Origin: Argopecten irradians
Lineage: Eukaryota > Mollusca > Bivalvia > Pectinida > Pectinidae
Direction of reading: 5' to 3'
Assembly: GCF_041381155.1 (NCBI RefSeq)
Contig: NC_091137.1
Coordinates: forward strand, 20,815,655 to 20,879,654
Length of the DNA stretch: 64,000 nt
In this document: positions 12,266 to 25,200 of the stretch, piece by piece
How the letters are laid out: each line of letters starts with the position of its first letter
Position numbering within the stretch: position 1 is the stretch's first letter
Notes under the pieces: model-generated
The model's database searches: none
Seen by the model: only the letters and a program-made list of their open reading frames with translations
What the model was told of the DNA's origin: nothing
Translations under genes and position numbers: made by a program

Positions 12266-13770
12266 AAGGTTATTTACAGGTAAGAACCGTACATTAGATA
12301 CCACAGGAATATAACTGGTAAGAACAGTAAAAAGCCATAACAAGTAAGAACTGTAATTGACTGTTTACATATAGAAACCGTAATTAGCTATAACATGTAA
12401 CAAACGTAGTTAGCCTACATGTACAGGTAAGAATCATAATTAGTTACTGAATGTATTCAGATTTATTTAATTCCTTGGATATTTCGGTCCATAAATTATA
12501 TGACGAGACAATGTACAATAATCAAATGTACATGAGAAACGAAGAGTGAATCAACATTTTGTACGTAATATTCATAGTTAGCTATAACACGTAATAATCG
12601 TGATTAGCTATAACACGTAAGAACCGTATTTAACTATAACACGTAAGAACCGTAATTGGCTATAACATGTATACAACCGTAACTGGCTATAACACGTAAG
12701 AACCGTATTTAGCTATAACACGTAAGAACCGTATTTAGCTATAACACGTAAGAACCGTATTTAACTATAACACGTAAGAACCGTATTTAACTATAACACG
12801 TAAGAACCGTAATTGGCTATAACATGTATACAACCGTAACTGGCTATAACACGTAAGAACCGTATTTAGCTATAACACGTAAGAACCGTATTTAACTATA
12901 ACACGTAAGAACCGTATTTAGCTATAACACGTAAGAACCGTATTTAACTATAACACGTAAGAACCGTATTTAACTATAACACGTAAGAACCGTATTTAGC
13001 TATAACATGTATACAACCGTAATTGGCTATAACACGTAAGAACCGTATTTAGCTATAACACGTATACAACCGTAATTGGCTGTAACACGTAAGAACCGTA
13101 TTTAGCTATAACACGTAAGAACCGTAATTGGCTATAACACGTAAGAACCGTATTTGCTATAACACGTATAAACCGTATTAACTATAACACGTAAGAACCG
13201 TATTTGCTATAACACGTATACAACCGTAATTGGCTATAACACGTAAGAACGTATTTAGCTATAACACGTAAGAACCGTATTTCTATAACACGTAAGAACC
13301 GTATTTAACTATAACACGTAAGAACCGTATTTACTATAACACGTAAAACCGTATTACTATAACACGTAAGAACCGTTAATTTAGCTTATAACACGTATAC
13401 AACCGTAATTGGCTATAACACGTAAGAACCGTATTTAGCTATAACACGTATACAACCGTAATTGGCTGTAACACGTAAGAACCGTATTTAGCTATAACAC
13501 GTATACAACCGTAATTGGCTGTAACACGTAAGAACCGTATTTAGCTATGACACGTAAGAACCGTAATTGGCTATAACACGTAAACCGTAATTGGCTGTAA
13601 CACGTAATAATCATAGTTAGTTATAACACGTAAGAACCGTAATTGGCTATAACACGTAAGAACCGTATTTAGCTATAACACGTATACAACCGTAATTGGC
13701 TTTTAACACGTAAGAACCGTATTTAGCTATAACACGTAAGAACCGTATTTACCGTAATTTGCTACTCAGT
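12266..13770. repeat. 26-bp satellite array
   Basis: Roughly 45 copies of a 26-bp unit occupy 12,570-13,770, each with GTAAGAACCGTATTTAGC followed by TATAACAC. Degenerate founders lie at 12,270-12,450. Common variants replace AGAACC with TACAACC and TTTAG with ATTGG. A slightly noisier part (about 13,140-13,390) has one-base losses. Every unit holds an ACGTAAGA string like a splice donor. No open frame runs through the array. Confidence 0.9.
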
Positions 13771-15104
13771 ACGTAAGTCTATGTAATTTGATATTTATAT
13801 AAAATTCAATTAGAATTCCAATACTGTTAAAGAGCCACTTTCGTCGTCCAGTTAAAGAAATGTAACTGGAATTTATGGAATGCAAATCTTAGATACTGAT
13901 TTACTTTTAGTCGACTTTTTCTTTTAACACTTAATGTACGCTAACACAAGTTTAAGATTGAAGCAAAAAATAAAACATTGCTAATTAGGCCAAATTGTCA
14001 AGTTTCAAGCGGTATTTTTACATCCTATTTTAAAACTCGCCTAAAAGGTATATTAGGACAAAACCTTTAAAAACGAAACATGGTATGCCATAGATTGTGT
14101 AATATATCAAAAAGACTTTTCATATCAGTTAAACAAATACTAATATCGCAAAATCAATCATTCAAGTTTATTTTTATTGTTCTTGATAAGATATATGCAG
14201 TTGTTACTGACCTATATATATACACACACACACATGGCGTTCAAATCAGTATGTATTTATTGAAATTGTATATGATTGAAGACATATCATAAAACGTATT
14301 AAATTCAATGTAAACGGAATCTATCAATAAGTCCTCCCCTTCCCAAGCATCAGTACAAGATCATTGTGTATTGTATAACGACTTTAAAACTGTATATTTT
14401 TTGTGAAAATAATATACGAGTTTAGTGATTGAAATCATTTCACTCAGTTACACACAGTCGACATAGGACAGTAAACTTAGGTCATTGGGCTATTTAATTC
14501 AGTAGGTGGGGATTTAACTAGACGTAGTAAAATCCACATAACTGTGCCCTGTTCCTTAGAACGTTATGGAGTGGCATTTTGTACAATGATCGTAAAATAA
14601 CGCGACGATACATTCGTGAGATAGAGAGACGGAATGTTGTGCTGTTACGCCTAGGCACTGTACTAGTAACCATGGTCATTTTATACCTATATCTCATCAC
14701 AAAGTCGGGTTCTAATGATGGAGCGGTTACATATCTAACAACTGCCAACTATCTAACTGATTTACATTAGCAAGTTTTTAATTTGTCGAACTTTAATTTC
14801 TAAGACATGTGGAATATGTAATTGTAGACTGTGTGCCGATAGTAAACTAGCTGCGATATTGTTGCTTAAAGACTTCTAAACAGATGGCAAATTTAGTAGA
14901 TATTCTAAAACGTAGAAGAACGTCAACCATGAAAGTAGACAAAGCTGTATATGACAAAATGTATACAATATACAGTGTATTTCATTTCAAATAAAGGAAC
15001 ATCTACACGTATCTATATACATAATCTGATGCAGAAACTTGAAGAAGACTTGGAAGTCCAAAATAAGACATGGGATGTGGATGGTGGTGAGGGAGCCTCT
15101 GTAT

Positions 15105-15182
15105 GCCCCCCCCCCCCTGCCCCCCCCCCCCCCCTGCCCCTGCCCCCCCTGCCCCTGCCCCCTCTGTCCCATGCCTCCCCTC
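15105..15182 (+). repeat. Polypyrimidine C-rich tract
   Basis: Runs of C broken by CTG (CCCCTGCC) make a simple-sequence tract whose opposite strand is G-rich, about 1 kb upstream of the mucin start codon. A regulatory role is not shown. Confidence 0.6.
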
Positions 15183-15753
15183 AATGTCACCTAGTTCTTG
15201 TAAGCTTTACTGACCGGGGAGTACACTTTAATTTGTTATTTAAACCTAAGGATTACTACACTGATAGATCCAAGTTTCACGCTTCACAGTACAATATGAA
15301 TATTACTATTGCAACTTGAACGATCATTGGATTTTTATATATCTGATATCAATTCGTTTATTCATTCTTGTCAATTCATTGCTTAAATGGTAACAACATT
15401 GTAAAATAAACAACTACACATTACGAGGCACTGTATACACAACTACATACTACAAACCACCCTATTTTCGGGATGATTGGATTAAATTAACGTTTCCATG
15501 ACCTTTTGTATGCAATTAATTTTCGCGAATTCTAATGGACCGTGAAATTGTGCTCATTGTACAAGTTCATAACATAGCACACTATTTAGATTAACCATTC
15601 CATAAGTTGATGGTTAACATTGATAAATTGACTAAAATGTATTTTATTGTATTGTGACATTCTATTTGTCAATTAAAAACATACGTTAAAGTGATTCTTC
15701 TTCTTTCAATGTTAAAGATTAAAAGAGCATTAAAAATGATAAATCAAGAGATC

Positions 15754-15764
15754 TATATATAAAA
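15754..15764 (+). promoter_or_regulatory. Candidate TATA box
   Basis: TATATATAAAA lies about 400 bp before the mucin start codon. In A+T-rich DNA such strings are common, so this is only a candidate. It would imply a 5' leader of about 370 bases or a 5' intron. Confidence 0.2.
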
Positions 15765-16156
15765 CATTTTGATTCCCACCAGGCCTATTATAATTAGTTC
15801 TTTTTATATTCATTTTTGTCCATAACATATTGAAAATGTGTATTCAAGTACCACAATAACACTAGTAGCAGGATTTTATGCATTCATCTTGTAATTTATT
15901 TAAAATTATCTTATCAAAACTTCGTAATAGGGGAAAACTATGACAATGACGGATTTTACAAAGGACTACGACATTTCCGTTGAATAAAATCCTCCTTATA
16001 ATAAAAGAGTATTTAAAAAATGGGGTACATAGTGCGAAATTACACCGTTTAAACGATGGAACACTGCCATTTTGATTTATCAAGAGAGGATCTAATATTT
16101 GCAAACTTATCTTTCGTTGATTATTCTGTATTATATATGTAGGTGGCTCAAGGAAC

Positions 16157-16237
16157 ATGAGGACTATGGGGAATAGATATGGAATGTGGATGTTTATCTG
16201 CCTTCCATATATGTTCCTCCCAGTGATGTCAATGACC
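16157..16237 (+). other. Signal peptide
   Basis: The N-terminus is MRTMGNRYG, a hydrophobic stretch MWMFICLPYMFLPV, then a probable cleavage near MS|MTTPT, immediately before the first repeat. This directs the protein into the secretory pathway. Confidence 0.7.
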
Positions 16238-19200
16238 ACACCAACACATCCGATGGGAGGCATGATGTCCCCAACTCATGCAACAACCTCAACCACAGAT
16301 GCCTCAAATACAACCCCATTACCAACAACACATTCGATGGAAGGCATGGTGGCTCCAACTCCTGCAACAACTGCCATCCCAGACGCCACAACTACTACCC
16401 CAGTATCAACAACGCATTTCATGGGTGGCATGATGGCTCCAACTCATGCAACAACTGCCAACCCAGATGCCACAACTACAACCCCAGTATCAACAACGCA
16501 TTCCATGGGAGGCATGATGGCTCCAACTCATGCATCATCCTCAACCACAGATGCCTCAACTACAACCCCAATACCAACAACACATTCCATGGGAGGCATG
16601 ATGGCTTCAACTCATGCAACAACTGCCAACTCAGATGCCTCAACTACAACCCCAGTGTCAACAACTCATTCCATGGGAGGCATGGTGGCTGCAACTCATG
16701 CAACAAATGCCAACCCAGATGCCACAACTACAACCCCAGTATACCAACCACACATTCCATGGGAGGCATGTTGGCTCCAACTCATGCAACTAATGCCAAC
16801 CCAGATGCCACAACTACAACCCCAGTACCAACCACACATTCCATGGGAGGCACGATGGCTCCAAATCATGCAACAACTGCCAACTCAGATGCCCCAACTA
16901 CAACCCCAGTACCAACAACACATTCCATGGGAGGCATGATGGCTCCAACTCATGCAACAACTGCCATTCCAGATGCCCCAACTACAACTCCAGTACCAAC
17001 AACACATTCCATGGGAGGCATGATGGCTCCAACTCATGCAACAACTGCCATTCAAGATGCCCCAACTACAACCCCAGTACCAACAACACATTCCATGGGA
17101 GGCATGATGGCTCCAACTCATGCAACAACTGCCATTCCAGATGCCCCAACTACAACCCCAGTACCAACAACACATTCCATGGGAGGCATGATGGCTCCAA
17201 CTCATGCAACAACTGCCATTCCAGATGCCCCAACTACAACCCCAGTACCAACAACACATTCCTTGGGAGGCATGGTGGCTTCAAGTCATGCAACAACTGC
17301 CAACCCAGATGCCTCAACTACAACTCCAGTACTAACAACGCATTCCATGGGAGGTATGATGGCTCCAACTCATGCAACAACTGCCATTCCAGATGCCCCA
17401 ACTACAACCCCAGTACCAACAACACATTCCATGGGAGGCATGATGGCTCCAACTCATGCAACAACTGCCATTCCAGATGCCCCAACTACAACTCCAGTAC
17501 CAACAACACATTCTTTGGGAGGCATGATGGCTCCAACTCATGCAACAACTGCCATTCCAGATGCCCAACTACAACCCCAGTACCAACAACGCATTCCATG
17601 GGAGGCATGATGGCTCCAACTCATGTTACAACTGCCAACTCAGATGCCTCAACTACAACTCCAGTGCTAACAACACATTCCATGGGAGGCATGATGGCTC
17701 CAACTCATGCAACAACTGCCAACTCAGATGCCTCAACTACAACCCCAGTACCAACAACACATTCCATTGGAGGCATGGTGGCTCCAACTCATGCAACAAC
17801 TGCCAACTCAGATGCGTCAACTGCAACCCCAGTATCAACAACGCATTCCATGGGAGGCATGATGTCCCCAACTCATGCCACAATTTGCCATCTCAGATGC
17901 CTCAACTACAACCCCAGTACCAACAACACATTCCATGGAAGGCATGATGGATCCAAGTCATGTAACAACTGCCAACTCAGATGCCTCAACTACAACCCCA
18001 GTAACAACAACAATTCAATAGGAGGCATGATTGCTTCAACTCATGCAACAACTGCCATCTCAGATGCCTCAACTACGACCCCAGTACCAACAACACATAT
18101 CATGGGAGGCATGGTGGATCCAAATCATGCAACAACTGCCAACTCAGATGCCTCAACTACAACCCCAGTACCAACAACACATTCCATGGGAGGCATGATG
18201 GCTCCAACTCATGCAACATCCAACCACAGATGCCTCAACTACAACCCCAATACCAACAACACATTCATGGGAGGCATGATGGCTCAACTCATGCAACAAC
18301 TGCCAACTCAGATGCCTCAACTACAACCCCAGTACCAACAACACATTCCATGGAGGCATGATGGCTCCAACTCATGCAACAACTGCCAATTCAGATGCCT
18401 CAACTACAACCCCAGTACCAACAACACATTCCATGGGAGGCATGATGGCTCCAACTCATGCAACAACTGCCAACTCAGATGCCTCAACTACAACCCCAGT
18501 ACCAACAACACATTCCATTGGAGGCATGATGGATCCAACTCATGTTACAACTGCCAACTCAGATGCCTCAACTACAACCCAGTATCAACAACACATTCCA
18601 TGGGAGGCATGATGGCTCCAACTCATGCAACATCCTCAACCACAGATGCCTCAACTACAACCTCAGTACCAACAACACATACCATGGGGAGGCATGGTGG
18701 ATCCAACTCATGCAACATCCTCAACCACAGATGCCTCAACTACAACCCCAGTACCAACAACACATACCATGGGAGGCATGGTGGATCCAAATCATGCAAC
18801 AACTGCCAACTCAGATGCCTCAACTACAACCCCAGTACCAACAACACATTCCATGGGAGGCATGATGGATCCAACTCATGCAACAACTGCCAACTCAGAT
18901 GCCTCAACTACAACCCCAGTACCAACAACACATTCCATGGGAGGCATGATGGCTCAAACTCATGCAACAAACTGCCAAACTCAGATGCCTCAACTACACA
19001 ACCCCAGTACCAACAAACATCATTCCATGGGAGGCATGATGGCTCCAACTCATGTTACAACTGCCAACTCAGATGCCTCAACTACAACCCCAGTACCAAC
19101 AACACATTCCATGGGAGGCATGATGGCTCCAACTCATGCAACAACTGCCAACTCAGATGCCTCAACTACAACCCCAGTATCAACAACACATTCCATGGGA

Positions 19201-22200
19201 GGCATGATGGCTCCAACTCATGCAACATCCTCAACCACAGATGCCTCAACTACAACCCCAGTACCAACAACACATACCATGGGAGGCATGGTGGATCCAA
19301 ATCATGCAACGACTTCCAACTCAGATGCCTCAACTACAACCCCAGTACCAACAACACATACCATGGGAGGCATGATGGCTCCAACTCATGCAACAATGCT
19401 CAACCACAGATGCCTCAACTACAACCCCAGTACCAACAACACATTCCATGGGAGGCATGATGGCTCCAACTCATGCAACATCCTCAACACAGATGCCTCA
19501 ACTACAACCTCAGTACCAACAACACATACCATGGGAGGCATGGTGGATCCAAATCATGCAACGACTGCCAACTCAGATGCCTCAACTACAACCCCAGTAC
19601 CAACAACACATTCCATTGGAGGCATGATGGATCCAACTCATGTTACAACTGCCAACTCAGATGCCTCAACTACAACCCCAGTATCAACAACGCATTCCAT
19701 GGGAGGCATGATGGCTCCAAACTCATGCAACAACTGCCATCTCAGATGCCACAACTACCTACAACGTCCAGTAACCAACAACACATTCCATGGGAGGCAT
19801 GATGGCTCCAACTCATGCCACAACTGCCAACTCAGATGCCTCAACTACAACCCCACTACCAACAACACACTCCATGGGAGGCATGGTGGCTCCAACTCAT
19901 GCAACAACTGCCATTCCAGATGCCTCAACTACAATTCCAGTACCAACAACGCATTCCATGGGAGGCATGATGTCACCAACTCATGCCACAATTGCCATCT
20001 CAGATGCCTCCACTACACCCCCAGTACCAACAACACATTTCATGGGAGGCATGATGGCTCCAAGTCGTGCAACAAGTGCCATTCCAGATGCCCCAACTAC
20101 AACTCCAGTACCAACAACACATTCTTTGGGAGGCATGGTGTCTTCAAGTCATGCAACAACTGCCAACCCAGTTCCCTCAACTACAACCCCTGTCTCAACA
20201 ACGCATTCCATGGGTGGCATGATGGCTCCAAATCATGCAACAACTGCCATCTCAGATGCCACAACTACAACCCCAGTACCAACAACACATTCCATGGGAG
20301 GCATGATGGCTCCAAATCATGCCACAACTGCCAACTCAGATGCCTCAACTGCAACCCCAGTACCAACAACGCATTCCATGGGAGGCATGATGTCCCCAAC
20401 TCATGCCACAATTGCCATCTTAGATGCCTCAACTACAACCCCAGTACAAACAACACATTTCATGGGAGGCATGATGGCTCCAAGTCGTGCAACAACTGCC
20501 AACCCAGATGCCTCAACTACAACCCCTGTCTCAACAACACATTCTTTGGGAGAAATGGGGGTTTCAACTCATGCAACAACTGCCAACCCAGATGCCTCAA
20601 CTACAACCCCTGTCTCAACAACGCATTCCATGGGAGGCATGATGGCTCCAACTCATGCAGCAACTGCCATTCCAGATGTCTCAACTACAACCCCAATACC
20701 AACAACGCATTCCATGGGAGGCATGATGTCCCCAACTCATGCCACAATTGCCATACCAGATGCAACAACAACAACACCAGTGCAAACAACGCATTCCATG
20801 GGAGGCAGGATGAGTCCAACGTATTCCACAACTTCGTTAAGAGATTTTGCGACGTTTGTTAAAGAGGCAACTGCTCAATCGGCATCTGTCGATAACACTT
20901 TTGTATCCACAACTCAAAATGTTTTACCGTCAACTGCAAATCTGTCTTCCACTGAAGTCTTATTAGGAACCAAAGAATCCACAAGTGAAGTAACGTTCAT
21001 AACTGAAACTTTATTTAATATAGAAACTTCATCTACAACTGTAACTGAAGCTTCATCTATATCTGACGTTTTATTTACAATTGAAACTTTGTCTACAACT
21101 GATGATCCGACTGCAACTGAAACTGAATCTTCAACTGAAGCGTCGTCTAGATATGAAATTTCATCTACAACTGAATCATCGTCTACTGCTGACGTTACAT
21201 CTTCATTTGTAACTTATTCTACGTTTGAAACTTCAACGTTCTCCACAGAGGAAGTTCCATCTACTATAGCTGCGTCATCACCAGAATCTACGTTTTCAAC
21301 AGAAGTAACTTCCACTACTGTATCTACATCCTCCTCTACACCCACATCTTCCACTGACGCTACATCTGCCACACAATCAATACCTTCCACTACAGCAATA
21401 ACAACTACTGAAGCTGACCTTACCACTGAAGTGGTGACAACTGCAGAAGACTCTTTCTTTACCAATACATCATCTGCTGTCGACATATCAACAAAGAATG
21501 AAACCACACCAACTAACACTACATCACCTACACATTCTATGGGCGGTATAATGTCTCCAACACATGCCACTCCAACGTTAATGGACACCACCACATCTGT
21601 CACCAGAGCATCCACACATTCCATGGGTGGTATGATGTCTCAAACACATGCGACAACTTCTAATACAAATTCCAAAACTACAACCTCAGTCTCAACAACA
21701 CATTACACGGGAGGTATAATGGCTTCAACTCATGCGACATCTTCATATAAAGGTGTCACAACATCTTCCACAGAAGCAACTGCTCATACGATGGACATTG
21801 AGCTTTCGTCATCTCTCGACAACACTTCTACATCCACGACGGATAATAAAATAACTTCAAACATTCCATCGTCTACAGAAAATCTGCCTTCCAATGTAAA
21901 CGAACTAGGCACCAAAGAATCAACAAATGAAGCAACGTTCACAACTGAAACTTCATCATATATTGATTCCTCATCTACAGCCGTAACAGAAATTTTGTCA
22001 ACAATTGGAACTATGTCTACAACGAATGCTCCGACAACAACTGAAACTGCATTTGCATCTGAAGCTATGACGACAACCAAACTGTCAGCTAGAACTGAAA
22101 CTTTATTAACAACTGAAACTTCGTCTACAGCTGACGCTACATCTTCTACTACTTATTCTATCTCTGAAATACCCACGTCCTCCACAGAAGCAGTTTCATC

Positions 22201-25200
22201 TACTGAAGGGGTGTCTACATCAGAATCTACGTTTTCAACAGAAGTAACTTCCACTACTGTATCTACATCCTCCTTTACACCCACGTCTTCCACTGACGCT
22301 TCATCTACCACAAAATCAATATCTTCCACCACAGCAATATCGACTGCTGAATCTGGCCTTACCACTGAAGTGATGACTACTGCTGAAGACTTTGTTAATA
22401 CGTCAACTGCTACTGACATAACAACAAAGAATGAAACTACACAATCCAATACTACATCATCCACTCATTCAATGGGTGGTTTGATGTCTCCGACACATGC
22501 CACTCCATCGTTAATGGACACCACCACCTCTGTTAATGCAGCATCTACACATTCTATGGGCGGTATGGTGTCACCAACACATGCGACAACAACAAGTACA
22601 GACACCAAAACTATAACCCAAGTATCAACAACACATTCTATGGGCGGCATGATGTCTCCAACACATGCGACAACTTCTAATACAATTGCCAAAACTACAA
22701 TTTCAGGATCAACAACACATCCCATGGGCGGCATGATGTCTCCAACATATGCGACAACTTCTGATGCAACAGCCAAAAGTACAACTTCAGTATCAACAAC
22801 ACATTTCATGGGCGGTGTAATGGCTACAACTCGTGCGACAACATCAAATATAGGTGTCACAACATCTGCCACAGAAGCGACTTCTCATACGATAGATCAC
22901 ATTGAACAATCGTCAGCTCTCGAGGACACTTCTGCATCCAAGATGGATTATAAAACAACTTCAAACGTTCCATCGTCTACAGAAAATTTATTTTCCACTA
23001 TAATAGAACTAGGCACCAAAGAATCAACAAATGAAGCATCTTCATCAAATATTGATGCTTTATTTACAACTGAAACTGAAGCTTTGTCTACATCTGAAGC
23101 TTTGTCTACAACTGGAACGTTCTCTACAACTGGAACATTGTCTACAACGGATGCTTCGACTACAACTGAAACTGCATCTGCAAATGAAGGTCCAACCACA
23201 ACCGAAATGCCATCTAGAACTGAAACGTCATCAACCCCTGAAACTTCGTCTACTGCTAACGTTACATCTTCATCTGTAACTTATGCTAGCGCTGAAACGT
23301 CCACGTCCTCCACAGAGGCAGTTTCATCTACTGACGTGGTGTCTACATCAGAATCTACGTTTTCAACAGAAGTAACTTCCACTACTGTATCTACATCCTC
23401 CTTTACACCCACGTCTTCCACTGACGCTACATCTACCACAAAATCAATATCTTCCACCACGGCAATATCAACTACTGAATCTGGCCTTACCACTGAAGTG
23501 ATGACTAGTGCTGAAGACTTTGTTAATACGTCAACTGCTACTGGCATAACAACAAAAAATGAAACTACACAATCCAATTCTACATCATCAACTCATTCAA
23601 TGGGTCGTATGATGTCTCCAACACATGCCACTCTATCGTCAATGGACACCACCACCTCTGTTAATGCAGCATCTACACATTCTATGGGCGGTATGATGTC
23701 ACCAACACATGCGACAACAACAAGTACAGATACCAAAACTATAACCCAAGTATCAACAACACATTCTATGGGCGGCATGATGTCTCCAACACATGCGACA
23801 ACTTCTAACACAATTGCCAAAACTACAATTTCAGGATCAACAACACATCCCATGGGCGGCATGATGTCTCCAACACATGCGACAACTTCTGATGCAACAG
23901 CCAAAAGTACAACTTCAGTATCAACAACACATTTCATGGGCGGTGTAATGGCTACAACTCGTGCGACAACATCAAATACAGGTGTCACAATATCTGCCAC
24001 AGAAGCGACTGCTCATACGATAGATCACATTGAACAATCGTCAGCTCCCGAGGACATTTCTGCATCCAAGATGGATTATAAAATAATTTCAAACGTTCCA
24101 TCGTCTACAGAAAATGTCTCTTCCACTGTAATAGAACTAGCCACCAAAGAATCAACAAATGAAGCAACATTCACGACTGAAACTTCATCAAATACTGATG
24201 CTTCATTTACAACTGAAACTGAAGCTTTGTCTACATCTGAAGTTTTGTCTACAACTGTAACGTTCTCTACAACTGGAACGTTGTCTACAACAGATGCTTC
24301 GACTACAACTGAAACTGCATCTGCAAATGAAGGTCCAACCACAACCGAAATGCCATCTAGAGCTGAAACTTTATTAACAACTGAAACTTCGTCTACTGCT
24401 GACGTTACATCTTCATCTGTAACTTATGCTACCGCTGAAACGTCCACGTCCTCGACAGAGACAGTTTCATTTACTGAAAGGGTGTCTTCATCAGAATCTA
24501 CGTTTTCAACAGAAGGAACTTCCACTACTGTATCTACATCCTCCTCTACACCCACATCTTCCACTTACGCGTCATCTACCACACAATCAATACCTTCCAT
24601 TACAACAGTATCAACTTCTGAATCTGGCCTTACCACTGAAGTGATGACTACTGCTGAAGACTTTGTTAATACGTCAACTGATACTGGCATAACAACAAAG
24701 AATGAAACCACATCACCCAAACCTACATCATCTACACATTCAATGGGCGGTATGATGTCACAAACACATGCCACTCCAACGCTAATGGACACCACCAACT
24801 CTGTCACCAGAGCATCCACACATTCTATGGGCGGTATGATGTCTCCCACACATGCGACAGCTACCAATACAGATGACACAACTGCAACCCAAATATCAAC
24901 AACACATTTTATGAGCGGCATGATGTCTCCAACACATGCGACAACATCAGAAACAAATGCCAAAATTACAACCCAAATATCAACAACACATTCTATGGGC
25001 GGCATGATGTCTCCAACACATGCGACAACATCAGAAACAAATGCCAAAACTACAACCCAAGTATCAACAACACATTCTATGGACGGCATGATGGCTCCAA
25101 CACATACGACAACATCAAATACAAATGCCAAAACTACAACACCAGTATCAACAACACATTCTATAGGGGGCATGAAGTCTCCGACACAAGCACCGACTTC

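Larger units (their letters stand above)
13771..16156. other. Upstream region of the mucin gene
   Basis: No coding exon is supported. A C-rich tract lies at 15,105-15,182, and a 122-codon frame around it (14,951-15,319) owes its proline run to that tract. A short CA repeat lies at about 14,222-14,234. The promoter and any 5' untranslated exon of the mucin gene should be here. Confidence 0.4.

Noticed and set aside
12266-13770. CRISPR-like array
   Set aside because: Units are contiguous 26-bp repeats without unique spacers, and the DNA is clearly from an intron-bearing animal genome.
14951-15319. 122-codon frame with a proline run
   Set aside because: The proline run comes from a simple C-rich tract, and nothing else in the frame looks coding.
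15862-16263. 133-codon minus-strand frame
   Set aside because: It overlaps the mucin signal-peptide region, has no domain, and its composition is that of random A+T-rich DNA.
16186-20862. Cys/Asn-rich plus frames (SNSCNNCQLRCLNYN)
   Set aside because: These are a second open frame of the 84-bp unit. The Met/His frame is the one linked to the signal peptide and to the long clean frame downstream. Noted in case of frame use, but not annotated.
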